Origin: CAZUDI01 sp964618975
Lineage (GTDB): Bacteria; Desulfobacterota; Desulfomonilia; UBA1062
Length of the DNA stretch: 51,294 nucleotides
Assembly: GCA_964618975.1 (NCBI GenBank)
Contig: CAZUDI010000025.1
Span: 1-51,294, forward strand
Reading direction: 5' to 3'
This document shows positions 15,820 to 24,837 of this stretch, piece after piece (positions within the stretch are counted from its first letter, which is position 1; each line of letters begins with the position of its first letter). The notes beneath the pieces were generated by a model, which saw only the letters and a program-made list of their open reading frames with translations, did no database searches and had not been told where the DNA came from. The position numbers and the translations under genes were made by a program.

Positions 15820-17802
15820 CTACTTGCCGGTATACTTCTTGTAGAGCTTTTTTCCGGCTTCCATGTCGGGGATGATCTCTTCCAGATCGAGGTCCCGGGC
15901 CTTATCGGGTGTAATGAAACCATCCTCATCCCAGCCATGGTACTTGTAGTACTCCTGCTGGGCCCAGGCCCACTGCTTGCGGTCGAGCTTGAGACCCTTG
16001 TGGGGGCCGCCGGTGACCTCTTCTTCGAAGTAGCGGTCGATATGGGTATCGTCCTGCATGGCACTGCCGTCTCTGAGCCAGTGGGCACGCTCTATGGCCA
16101 CAACACGCTCACAGACCTTGAAGAGCTCGTCGTCAGACCAGTCCACACCGGTGGCCGGACGGAAGATCGGGGTGTAGGCCTCTTTCCATGAGCCCGCGCC
16201 GCCCCAGGAACCGATGGCCTGGCAGCAGCAGCTCATGAGGTCGGCGATGCACTTGTTCTTCTCGGACCAGCTGCACAAGGCCGGCTTGGTGTCGATCTTG
16301 GTCATCTGCTCGGGGAAATTCTCCCAGTACTTCTTCTCCAGCTCGGGCCCCAGCACCTCGGGCAGCTGATAGGCTCGCGACTGGCCGCAACCGGGGAACT
16401 CGAGGCAGGAGTAGTTCTTGAGGTGGTCGGAGCCACGCGTGGACATGGCATAGCCCAGACTGAAGCCCAGGGCGACACGCGGGTCGACGCTGATGTGCTC
16501 GAGACCGCGGCAATGCGGCACGATGTCCATACCCACGCCGAGCTTCTCGGCCACGCGGATGTTGCCCTCGGCCAGCAGGTCTCCATAACCCTCGCGGTAG
16601 GCGATCATGTGGAGCACCTTCATGGAGGGTTCGATGTCACCCCACTCCAGACGGATGCCGCCGGTCATCTCTTCGGTGATGTAGCCCTTCTCGAAGGCCT
16701 CCATGGTCCAGGAAAGCGCCGCACCGGCCGAGATGGAATCGAGACCCAGTTCGTTGACCAGGCAGCACATGGCCGAAACCCCGGCTACATCGTAGGAATC
16801 GATGCGCGGTCCGAGGTTACAGATGGTCTCCATCTCGGGCCCGCTGCAGTGCGTGCCGGCCCACTTGCCTTCCTTGATGTAGGTGTAGCGCCCACAGCCC
16901 ACCGGGCACGCCCAACAGGCCTTGCGGCGGAAGAGGAACTGATCGGCCCACACCATGCCGCCGTAAAACTTCTCGATGTCCTTCATGTAACCCGTGGCGC
17001 AATTGTGGGCGGCGTTGATGCCGATGGCATTGCCGGCGTCGAAGAGGTCCATGGAACCCTCGGCGCGGCGACGGATGGCCGAGGGTGAATTGTGGATCTT
17101 CTCTCTCAAGGCCCAGGCCTTCTCCATGAACTCATCCGGGTTGGCGATGGTGATGGGCTTGGTGCCGCGAATGGCGATGGCCTTGAGGTTCTTGGAACCC
17201 ATGACCGAGCCCATGCCCGTGCGGCCGCCGGCGGACGAGAAGGAATTGAGCACGCAGGCAAAGCGCACGAGATTCTCCCCGGCCGGCCCGATGATGGACA
17301 CACGCACGTCCGGGTCGCCCAGCTCTTCCAGGATCTTGACCGTGGCCTCCTTGACCTTGAGGCCCCACAGATGGGAGGCATCGCGAAATTCGACCTTGTC
17401 GTCGTCGATGAAAACCCACATGGGCTTGTCGGCCTTACCCTTGACGATGATCTGGTCATAGCCGGCATACTTCATGTACGGCCCGAAGGAGCCGCCCATG
17501 TTGGTGTCGCCGTGGCCATGGATGCCGGTCCCTGACGTGGAGCACGTCATAGGGGAGCGGCAGGTAACCGTGGTGCGACCGGACAGCGGGGTCAGGGTGC
17601 CGGAGAGCGGCCCGCTGCCGAAGCATAGCGGGTTGGCCGGATCGTAGGGATCCATGCCCTGCCAGGTCTCGTGGTAAACCACTTCCGAGTTCATGCCCCG
17701 GCCACCGATCCATTTGCGGTAGTACTCCAGGGGCAGTTTTTCTATCTCGTAGGTCTGATTCGTCATATCGATTCTTAGTCTCTGACCTTTCCATCCATGC
17801 AT
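15820..17802 (-). CDS. aor: Tungsten aldehyde:ferredoxin oxidoreductase, AorB-like catalytic subunit
   Basis: Oxidises aldehydes to carboxylic acids using a tungsten bis-pyranopterin and one [4Fe-4S] cluster. The N-terminal domain starts with LRIDMTNQTYEIEKLP and includes GGRGMNSEV and the pterin-contacting GSGPLSGTLTPLSGRTTV. The cluster ligands are CWACPVGC near residues 295-302 and a distal Cys in the CSWSEKNKC region near residue 515. GLDSISAG and the MGSKNLKAIAIRG segment are also family-typical. Length (660) is slightly above the archaeal AORs. ATG 17802 follows AAGGAGG. Lying between a four-cluster ferredoxin and a FAD oxidoreductase, it fits the AorABC arrangement, in which NAD+ can be reduced. 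Confidence 0.94.
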   Translation of the reverse strand: MHGWKGQRLRIDMTNQTYEIEKLPLEYYRKWIGGRGMNSEVVYHETWQGMDPYDPANPLCFGSGPLSGTLTPLSGRTTVTCRSPMTCSTSGTGIHGHGDTNMGGSFGPYMKYAGYDQIIVKGKADKPMWVFIDDDKVEFRDASHLWGLKVKEATVKILEELGDPDVRVSIIGPAGENLVRFACVLNSFSSAGGRTGMGSVMGSKNLKAIAIRGTKPITIANPDEFMEKAWALREKIHNSPSAIRRRAEGSMDLFDAGNAIGINAAHNCATGYMKDIEKFYGGMVWADQFLFRRKACWACPVGCGRYTYIKEGKWAGTHCSGPEMETICNLGPRIDSYDVAGVSAMCCLVNELGLDSISAGAALSWTMEAFEKGYITEEMTGGIRLEWGDIEPSMKVLHMIAYREGYGDLLAEGNIRVAEKLGVGMDIVPHCRGLEHISVDPRVALGFSLGYAMSTRGSDHLKNYSCLEFPGCGQSRAYQLPEVLGPELEKKYWENFPEQMTKIDTKPALCSWSEKNKCIADLMSCCCQAIGSWGGAGSWKEAYTPIFRPATGVDWSDDELFKVCERVVAIERAHWLRDGSAMQDDTHIDRYFEEEVTGGPHKGLKLDRKQWAWAQQEYYKYHGWDEDGFITPDKARDLDLEEIIPDMEAGKKLYKKYTGK

Positions 17803-17872
17803 AATTGTTCCTCCTTACATCTATTCGTGGGCTGGTTGTGTGAATCGAGGCGGCCTTTAGGATCTGAACCGA

Positions 17873-18406
17873 TCAGAAGCCGGCACCCCAATCGCCACTC
17901 TTCTTCATCACGGGCGGCTCATAGCCTTCCGCCACGATCTTGGCCCACTCCCTGCCCTTGGCTCGGGAAACATCCTTGGCCGGAACGAACCTGAGGGCCT
18001 GCTGCATGGTGCAGGCCTTGACACACCAGGGCCCCATCTCGTCATCCATGCACAGATCACAACTCATGGTCTTGCCGTTCTCGGGATTGACCACCGGGGC
18101 GCCGAAGGGACAGGCATAGACACAGGCACGGCAGCCGATGCACTTGTCTTCGTCGGTGACCACGGCTCCGCTGGCCAGCCGCACACGCGCGTTCATGGGG
18201 CAGACCTTGATACAGGTGGCATCTTCGCAGGCCTGGCACGTCACCGGGATAAAGGTGTTGACGGCCCGGAACTCCTGGATCCTGATGCGTGAGTAGTGCG
18301 GATGGCAGACGTTGAAATGCTTCATGGCACAGGCCATCTCGCATGAATGACAGCCGACGCACTTGTCCGGATCGATGATAATGACATTTTCTTCCTTCAA
18401 TGACAT
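17873..18406 (-). CDS. Four-cluster ferredoxin, AorA-like electron-transfer subunit
   Basis: A 177-residue iron-sulfur protein of the DmsB/HycB class with sixteen cysteines in four groups: CVGCHSCEMAC (16-26), CQACEDATCIKVCP, CIGCRACVYACP and CDLCMDDEMGPWCVKAC. This is the layout expected to bind four [4Fe-4S] clusters. It has no twin-arginine signal, so it is cytoplasmic. AAGGAG lies upstream of ATG 18406. It lies 70 bases before the aldehyde oxidoreductase and probably carries electrons from the tungsten subunit to the FAD subunit or to soluble ferredoxin. Confidence 0.92.
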   Translation of the reverse strand: MSLKEENVIIIDPDKCVGCHSCEMACAMKHFNVCHPHYSRIRIQEFRAVNTFIPVTCQACEDATCIKVCPMNARVRLASGAVVTDEDKCIGCRACVYACPFGAPVVNPENGKTMSCDLCMDDEMGPWCVKACTMQQALRFVPAKDVSRAKGREWAKIVAEGYEPPVMKKSGDWGAGF

Positions 18407-18497
18407 ACGTAGTTCTCCTTCCCCCCTAAATTTTGATCGTTTACCCTAACAGTCTCTCCTTACTCCTTCTCGCTGACACCTCCTTTCTCTGAGCTGG

Positions 18498-20969
18498 CTA
18501 TATCTCCGAGAACTGGGTCCGATCGATGACCTGTCGCTGGACATCCGGACCGAGATCGATGAAGCGGGCGGTGAAACCGGCCACACGCACCATGAGATCC
18601 GAGTAGTTCTCGGGATGTTCCTGGGCATCGATGAGCATGTTGCGGTCAACGATGTTGTATTGCACATGGTAACCGCCCATACCGAAATAGGTGTCGTTGA
18701 GGGTGATGAACTTCTCGGCACCTTGGCGACCCTCGATGGCGGACGGATTGAACTTCATGTTGAAGAGCGTGGCCTGCAGGTTGCGGGCATTGATCTTGGT
18801 GGCGGACTTGATCAGGGCCGTAGGCCCGTTCTCATCCGTGCCCGGGAAGGCCGAAAGGGCACCGTCGGCCACGGCCTCGCCGGCCAGGCGGCCGTCGGGG
18901 GTGGCGTTACAGGCCTTGCCGTGCAGCACCTGCGTGGTCACGCTCAGGGTGCTCGGCCGCCACGGCTCGCCCACCCAGTTGAGGACCTTCTGGGAGGAGG
19001 CCGACCAGGCCTCGTAGAGCTCACTCAGGATCAGGTCGACATAATCGTCGTCGTTGCCGTACTTGGGCGCATCCCGGATCTGCCTTCTGAGTTTCTCATG
19101 ACCCTGGTAGTCGTCCTTGAGTGCCTGCAGGAACTCGGCCATGGTGACGACCTTGTCGTCGAAGACCAGCTTCTTGATGGCGGCCAGTGAGTTGGCCACG
19201 CTGACCACGCCGCAGGAAATGACATAGGCCGGGTCACTGTAGCGGCAGCCGCCTTCGTAGGCGTCCTTGCCCCTCTCGATGCAGTCATCGAGCAGGGCGG
19301 TCATAAAGGGGTGCACCAGCCCCAGGTCGTTGTGCACGAGCATGATCGTGTTCCAGTACTCCTCCTCGCGCATGATGATGATCTCCTGAATGCGCTTGTA
19401 CTCGTCCACAAGCTGCTCGTAGCTGGCATTTGCCGGGTCGATCCGCGAATCGATCAGCCGCTCGCCGGTGACCGGGTTGATGCCGCCGTTGAGCACCAGC
19501 TCGAAGATCTTGAGGTTGTTGGTGTGGGGCACGGCGTACATGGGCATGCGCTTGCCGCAGATCTGCATATCCACACAGCCGCAAGGCGCCCAGTCGCGTG
19601 CGTCTTCGATATTGGCGCCGGATTCCCTGATGAAACGCTGTGTGGCCAGCCTGTCATTGAAGAGCGCCGGATATCCCGAGCCGGCCTTGATGCAATCCAC
19701 CACCTTGAGCTTGAAGTCATGTCGCATGTCGTCGCGCCAGCGCACGCTGATGGTGGGCTGCCAGGTCTTGACGTTGATCCCGGCCTGGAGCACGAGCTGA
19801 GAGATCTCATTGTCACTGGGGTTGCCGTAGCGGTCCACCCCTCCCAGGGTCACGTTCTGGTACACGCTGCCCCCCAGGTAGGACTCGGTGAAGGTGGCGT
19901 GTGCACGGGCGATCTCGCCGCACTTGACGCGCATGAGCTCCAGCAGCTCCAGGGCCTCGTCCAAGGTCAAGTTGCCGGCCTCGAGATCGGCCTTGAAGGG
20001 GCGGTACATGTACTGATCGAAGCGTCCCGGAGAGATACCGCGTCCGTTGAGCTCCAGGAACAGGCACACATGCGTGAACCAGAAGGACTGCATGGCCTCG
20101 CGGAAGGTGTCGGAACGCTGCCGGGGCACCTTGCGGCAGATGCGGGCTATCTCCAGCAGCTCGGCCTTGCGTATGCCATCCCGGCACTGCGCGGCCAGAC
20201 GTTCGGCCTCCCGGGCGTGGTTTTCGGAGTAGTTTATCACACCTTCGAGGGCCAGACGCACCCCCTTGTAGAAATTATACCTGTCGAACTTGTCCTTCGT
20301 GTTCAGATCGCCCAGGGACTGCAGGCGGCCGTCGATACGCGCGATGAGCCCCTCAATGCCCTCGTCGATAATCTTCTGGTAATCGACGATCAGCCGGCCT
20401 TCGGGCACGTCGAACATGAAGCGCAGGAACACCAGCTGCTGCATCCATTTCTCCACCTGGTCATAGTCGGACTTGGTCTCCTTGAGGTATTGCTCGGCCA
20501 GGCTCCGCCAATCCTTGCCTTCCCAGAATCTGGCCACCTCGAGGATCTGCTCCTTGTCCTCGGGATAGATGAGGTAGATGCCCAGACGGTCACCCTTCTT
20601 CTGCTGCAGGGTGCCTTCGGTGTAGCGCTCCTCCTCGCGCCTGATCTTCTTGAAGCCCTCCATCATCCAGCACTCATACTCAGGATATACCTGGGTGCCC
20701 TTGAAGTAGCGCGAGCAGTTCCCCACCAGGAGCTCGTCGTCCCAGATCCTGGCCGTCAGGTTGGAGAACACGTGGTTGAGCGCCCCGCCGGAGCGCAGAT
20801 AGCGCGGCTCGGTCCAGTGCTGCTGCATATATTCGGTGAACAGGACCGCCCGCTCGGAGTCGATGCAGGGTTCATGGTCCAGGAGTTCCTGATATCTTTT
20901 GGCCACTCTGGCGGTGGAAGGCTTACCCTTCACCTCCCGATCCTCGATCGCACGTGCATGCTCGGCCAT
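18498..20969 (-). CDS. Glycyl radical enzyme of the dehydratase/lyase/decarboxylase superfamily, substrate unknown
   Basis: An 823-residue PFL-fold glycyl radical enzyme. The C-terminal radical motif is RVAGFTA with the radical Gly at about residue 798, 25 residues from the end. The thiyl-radical Cys lies in PCGCVDMQ, at about residue 465. Most GRE eliminases have Cys-x-Glu here; this protein has Asp-467. It lacks the tandem Cys pair of true pyruvate formate-lyase. ATG 20969 is chosen with AAGGGGGG upstream; an in-frame GTG at 21011 lacks a site. It heads an operon with its activase and an Aor-like complex, so an aldehyde product is likely (diol dehydration or C-S/C-N/C-O cleavage). Closest characterised family cannot be fixed by eye. 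Confidence 0.92.
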   Translation of the reverse strand: MAEHARAIEDREVKGKPSTARVAKRYQELLDHEPCIDSERAVLFTEYMQQHWTEPRYLRSGGALNHVFSNLTARIWDDELLVGNCSRYFKGTQVYPEYECWMMEGFKKIRREEERYTEGTLQQKKGDRLGIYLIYPEDKEQILEVARFWEGKDWRSLAEQYLKETKSDYDQVEKWMQQLVFLRFMFDVPEGRLIVDYQKIIDEGIEGLIARIDGRLQSLGDLNTKDKFDRYNFYKGVRLALEGVINYSENHAREAERLAAQCRDGIRKAELLEIARICRKVPRQRSDTFREAMQSFWFTHVCLFLELNGRGISPGRFDQYMYRPFKADLEAGNLTLDEALELLELMRVKCGEIARAHATFTESYLGGSVYQNVTLGGVDRYGNPSDNEISQLVLQAGINVKTWQPTISVRWRDDMRHDFKLKVVDCIKAGSGYPALFNDRLATQRFIRESGANIEDARDWAPCGCVDMQICGKRMPMYAVPHTNNLKIFELVLNGGINPVTGERLIDSRIDPANASYEQLVDEYKRIQEIIIMREEEYWNTIMLVHNDLGLVHPFMTALLDDCIERGKDAYEGGCRYSDPAYVISCGVVSVANSLAAIKKLVFDDKVVTMAEFLQALKDDYQGHEKLRRQIRDAPKYGNDDDYVDLILSELYEAWSASSQKVLNWVGEPWRPSTLSVTTQVLHGKACNATPDGRLAGEAVADGALSAFPGTDENGPTALIKSATKINARNLQATLFNMKFNPSAIEGRQGAEKFITLNDTYFGMGGYHVQYNIVDRNMLIDAQEHPENYSDLMVRVAGFTARFIDLGPDVQRQVIDRTQFSEI

Positions 20970-21451
20970 ATGCCCCCCTTGAATGATTTCTGTTACATCA
21001 ACACTAATCACATCGATTGACTTCTATCTATCAGGGTGCCGCCTAAATAAGCGTCAGTGCGCACCCCGGTGTGTTGTCGGGATTTGTCCTACACTTGGGC
21101 GCCGTCCCCTGCTTGCCAACACCTTGGCACGACGGATTCAGGCAAGACTTCCCCCCGGAAGGGTTCGTCACCGGCCCGGCGGTTCAGTCTGTTCCGGACT
21201 CAATGCCTCATGAAAATCCTGCGGTCTTGTCGGGGGGGGAGAGCCGTCCTTCCTTCATCCGCGGGTTCAGGTGCAGCTGCGCCTCTCTGGTCGTATCGGC
21301 CAGACGCCCCCCTGGGCACGGTGGCGGGTACGCGCCATCATTCCCCTGGGGGGGCCACGAGGACAAAAAGACGGTGGGATAAAGATCTGCGACGAAATCC
21401 TGAACGCAGGACAGCCGTGCGCAGGCCTTCTGGATGTGCTCGGGCTTGAGG
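20970..21451. other. Intergenic region upstream of the GRE operon
   Basis: Between the sensor kinase stop and the GRE start, both on the minus strand. It should hold the operon promoter, but I found no convincing -35/-10 pair, sigma-54 GG/GC element or FNR palindrome. Open frames in it look non-coding: no ribosome sites and no recognisable composition. Confidence 0.5.
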
Positions 21452-24079
21452 CTAAGCCTGGGCGCCCCGAGTCGGAGCAACGTCCGGAATGGGAATGATC
21501 ACCCGGAGGCTCGTACCCTTGTTCTTGCGGCCGTGGATGCGCATCTGGCCCCCGAGCAGGTGACTCCTTTCCCGGATACCGATGATCCCGAAGGACTTTG
21601 AATGGCTGATCTCGCTCTTCCGGATGCCGCGGCCGTTGTCCCTGACCAGCAGCTCCACATACTCACGGCGGAGCTTCAGCACAACCTCGACCCGGGTCGC
21701 GCCCGCATGCCGGGCCACATTGGTGAGGGCCTCCTGGCAGATGCGGAAGACCCCGGTGGCGATCTTCTTGTCGATTGTACCTGTAGCGGGCTCGGGATCG
21801 AGGATGGCCTCGCAGAGGATGCCGGAGCGGTTCTGGAACTCCTCCACCTGCCACTCGATGGCCGAGGAGAGCCCCAGGTCGTCCAACACGCTGGGCCTGA
21901 GTTCCACGGTGATACGCTGCACGGTACTGATCGAGGAATCCACCAGGTCGATCATGGCACGGGCCTTGGTATGCATGCCCTCGGAATCCTCCGGCAGGCG
22001 CTTGTCCAGCCAGTGCAGGTCCATCTTGAGGGCCGTGAGTACCTGGCCGAGCTCGTCATGGACCTCGCGGGCGATCTCGGTGCGTTCACCCTCCAGCAGG
22101 GTGTGGAGGTGCTCGGCATGGATGCTCAACTGCTGCTGCGATTCCTCGAGCTCCCTCTGGGCCATCATCCTCTCGGTGACGTCGGTGATGAAGCCCTCGA
22201 GGGCGATCAGCTCGCCTGCGGGGGAGAAGACGCCCATCCCCTTCTCCCACACCCAGCGCAGTTTGTGCAGGGGGGAAAGGATGCGGTAGTTGATCTGAAA
22301 GTGCTCGTGGGCACGCACGGCCTTCTGGATCTCATCCCAGACAAACGCCCGGTCGTCCGGGTGGATGAGCTTGCCATAGGCGATCTTGCGGTTGCCGATG
22401 AGGTCGTCCGGCCGGTATCCGGTGAGCTCGAAGCTGCCCTCGCTCACGAACTCCATGGTCCAGTCCGGATTGTTCTGGCAGCGGTAGGCCATGCCCGGGA
22501 GATTGCCCATGAGGGTGGCAAGCATGCGCTGGCTCTCCTTCAGGGAGCGCTCGGCCTCACGGATGGCGCTGATGTCCGTATGCGTGGCCACGATGCGTCG
22601 GTCTTCGTCACCATTGCCGATGCGCGAAACGCTCGTCAGGCATACCACGTCACGCCCGTCCCGACGGCGATAGGTGAACTCCAGGCTGTGGGTGCGCTTC
22701 TGCTTTAGTTCGGAGTAGAAGTGACTGCCTTCCAGGGCGTACTCCTCGTCGCTGTGGAAGAGGATGCGCATGCTGCGGCCGATCAGGTCCTGCGATTTCC
22801 AGCCGAACACCGCCTCCACCGCATGGTTGGCAAAGACGATTCTCCGGTTGTCGAGGCCGATGACGGCATGCGGGATAGCCTCCAGGATAGAGGCATGCAG
22901 GCGGGCCAACTCCTCCAGGCGTTCATTGGCCTCCTTCTGTTCGGTGATATCCATGAAATTGATCAGCGCCGCCTGCTTCTTCAGAAAAAAGATGGAGGTG
23001 AGGCTCACCATGACCCAGCGGACTGCCCCATCCTTGCGTGTCATGCGGATACGGATGGGACCCTGAACCCGTTCCCGCTTGCGGTAACTCGCCTCCAGTT
23101 CTTCGATCTGGGGCCGGTCGGCCGCATAGATCAGGTCCCCCGGGTTCATGCGGGAGAGCTCCTCGACGGTGTATCCCGTATATTCGATCATCTTGGGGTT
23201 GACGAACTTGAAGGATCCGTCCTGCACGATGCTGATGCCCACAGGGGCGCTGCTGGCCAGGATCTGGTAGAGGACCTCGGCAGCATCGCGCTCGGTGACG
23301 TCCTCCATGTGCATGATCACCATATTGGGCGGCACGAAGGCGTAGGTGAGCTCGATGATGCGCTCCTCCTTGATGGTGAACATGCGGTAGAGGGTCTTGC
23401 GCCGGATGATGGTCCGGTCACGGTAACAGCGTTCAAAGTCCTCCAGGATGTCGGGACGATCGGCGTAGACCCGCGCGGCGGTCGTGCCCATGAAGTCGAT
23501 GATCCTGCCCCGGGTGATGCCCTCGGCCTTGGCATCATGGCCGATGAGGATGAATTCGTTCCCCCGGCGTTCCCAGGTGAGGTTCATGATCGGCAGCAGC
23601 TCGGCATCATGCCCCACATCCCCCCATCCGCCGCCCAGGCGGGCGTAATGCTTACGCCAGTAGTGCTCCGACACATCGCGTACGCAGGCATAGATCATCT
23701 TCTTCCCGTCCAGGTTAACGATCCGGTTGCTGTACTGGGCGGGGAAGATCGATCCGTCCTTGCGTTTGCTGCTCATCCACACGAAGACCCCGCCGGTGGT
23801 GTTCTCTTCGCTCATCTCGGCCGGGAAGGTCTTGGCGACATCGTCCGGCAGCAGGTCCCGGACCTTGAGGGCGAGCATCTCACCCTTGGGGTAGCCGAAC
23901 ATCTTGAGGGCGGCCGCGTTGCACTCCAGGATCGAGCCATCCAAGTCCTCGAGGAAGACGGCATCCGGGGTCAGGTCGAAGAGGCATCGGTAGCGTTCCA
24001 GGTCCTTACGGGTGCGGGTGGCCTTCTGGGAGAGCGCATCTTCCGGGAGGGGATCATGGGAATCTCGGCTGTCGCTCAT
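21452..24079 (-). CDS. Multi-PAS sensor histidine kinase, NarL-type (HisKA_3)
   Basis: Soluble sensor kinase of about 876 residues with no membrane segments. Five PAS-like domains follow in order: from YRCLFDLTPDAVF; a diverged one around LLPIMNLTWERRG; one from LASSAPVGISIVQDG; one from ILEAIPHAVIGLDN; and one from LMGNLPGMAYRC. The dimerisation domain ERTEIAREVHDELGQ contains the phospho-accepting His, and the ATPase domain has a DNGRGI box and a GIIGIRERSHLLGG lid. ATG 24079 has GAAGGATGG upstream. No response regulator gene lies within the window. Cytoplasmic PAS domains suggest sensing of redox, oxygen or a small ligand, and its location upstream of the GRE operon makes that operon a candidate target. 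Confidence 0.9.
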   Translation of the reverse strand: MSDSRDSHDPLPEDALSQKATRTRKDLERYRCLFDLTPDAVFLEDLDGSILECNAAALKMFGYPKGEMLALKVRDLLPDDVAKTFPAEMSEENTTGGVFVWMSSKRKDGSIFPAQYSNRIVNLDGKKMIYACVRDVSEHYWRKHYARLGGGWGDVGHDAELLPIMNLTWERRGNEFILIGHDAKAEGITRGRIIDFMGTTAARVYADRPDILEDFERCYRDRTIIRRKTLYRMFTIKEERIIELTYAFVPPNMVIMHMEDVTERDAAEVLYQILASSAPVGISIVQDGSFKFVNPKMIEYTGYTVEELSRMNPGDLIYAADRPQIEELEASYRKRERVQGPIRIRMTRKDGAVRWVMVSLTSIFFLKKQAALINFMDITEQKEANERLEELARLHASILEAIPHAVIGLDNRRIVFANHAVEAVFGWKSQDLIGRSMRILFHSDEEYALEGSHFYSELKQKRTHSLEFTYRRRDGRDVVCLTSVSRIGNGDEDRRIVATHTDISAIREAERSLKESQRMLATLMGNLPGMAYRCQNNPDWTMEFVSEGSFELTGYRPDDLIGNRKIAYGKLIHPDDRAFVWDEIQKAVRAHEHFQINYRILSPLHKLRWVWEKGMGVFSPAGELIALEGFITDVTERMMAQRELEESQQQLSIHAEHLHTLLEGERTEIAREVHDELGQVLTALKMDLHWLDKRLPEDSEGMHTKARAMIDLVDSSISTVQRITVELRPSVLDDLGLSSAIEWQVEEFQNRSGILCEAILDPEPATGTIDKKIATGVFRICQEALTNVARHAGATRVEVVLKLRREYVELLVRDNGRGIRKSEISHSKSFGIIGIRERSHLLGGQMRIHGRKNKGTSLRVIIPIPDVAPTRGAQA

Positions 24080-24181
24080 CGTTCCATCCTTCGCGCACAT
24101 TCACGGTGATCGGGAGACAATTCATGATTATTCCCCGCAAACATCTATCACGCCAGGAAGTACCAACCATGAACTGTGAAA

Positions 24182-24210
24182 ATTCTACGAATTCAACTGG
24201 GGGTTGTCAA
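24182..24210 (-). promoter_or_regulatory. Strong sigma-70 promoter of the sensor kinase gene
   Basis: On the minus strand: TTGACA (24205-24210, a perfect -35), a 17-base spacer, and TAGAAT (24182-24187, five of six for -10). Transcription should start near 24175, giving a leader of roughly 95 bases before ATG 24079. Confidence 0.75.
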
Positions 24211-24320
24211 GTCAAACATAGTCTGAGAAAATCCTGCCACGGGCAAGAGCCCCCAGGTACCGCAAACGGTAAAGGGGTTAGCGCCTCGTGACTCTTCCTG
24301 CACAGAGAGGAGCAGGGATC

Positions 24321-24809
24321 ATGGACAGGGATCTCATCATCACCCGTGCCCGAACACTCGCCAAACAGATGAAGCCCGGCGCCCAGGACAATCTCTTCGA
24401 GGGCCCTGAGGCCTCCCGGCTGAGGAAGGTCCTCGCCGGGGAGAGTCCGGCCCGTGGCTGCGACAGATGGGTACAGCGCTTCATCACCGACACCCTTGTG
24501 ACCATAGCCGACAAGCCGTGGGACACTATCCAGGAAATCCTCGAGGCCCTGCCGCCCTACGGATTCCGGGCCCCGGAGCAGACCGAGGAGTGGGCACACT
24601 GGTTCGCGAGCCTGAGGGAGCGCACCCTGTCCGTGACCCACTTCATCAATGCCTACAAGAAGATCGGCACCATGCACTCGGTTTTCGACCTCATGTATGA
24701 CACCTTCCGCGCCGAGCAGATCGCCGTGGCCCGGGTGGTACTGGCCTTCCTCATGGACGATCGGGCCTGGATCACGCGCGACGGCCTTCCCCCTGCCCAT
24801 GGTGGTTGA
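24321..24809 (+). CDS. Hypothetical protein upstream of nikR
   Basis: Not recognised. A 162-residue soluble, mostly helical protein with one Cys and no signal peptide or membrane segment. It has a WVQRFITDTLVTIADKPW helix, a PPYGFRAPEQTEEW segment, and a FDLMYDTFRAEQIAVARVVLAFLM helix. The ATG at 24321 follows AGAGGAGCAGGG. It ends 28 bases before nikR on the same strand, so the two may be co-transcribed. Coding is supported by a good ribosome site, typical codon use and clean spacing with nikR. It could be a partner in nickel handling, but there is no direct evidence. Confidence 0.65.
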   Translation: MDRDLIITRARTLAKQMKPGAQDNLFEGPEASRLRKVLAGESPARGCDRWVQRFITDTLVTIADKPWDTIQEILEALPPYGFRAPEQTEEWAHWFASLRERTLSVTHFINAYKKIGTMHSVFDLMYDTFRAEQIAVARVVLAFLMDDRAWITRDGLPPAHGG

Positions 24810-24837
24810 TGTGCACTCAGGAGTGTGATATCCTTAT

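Noticed and set aside
18498..20969. Pyruvate formate-lyase
   Set aside because: The tandem Cys-Cys active site of PFL is missing, and the Cys-Val-Asp region and dicluster activase belong to the other GRE families.
19311..21020. A 569-codon plus-strand open frame opposite the glycyl radical enzyme
   Set aside because: A shadow of the GRE reading frame; no ribosome site or recognisable protein features.
20970..21451. Sigma-54 promoter for the GRE operon
   Set aside because: Searched both strands for TGGCAC-N5-TTGC; only half matches such as TTGGCA were found with no GC at the right distance.
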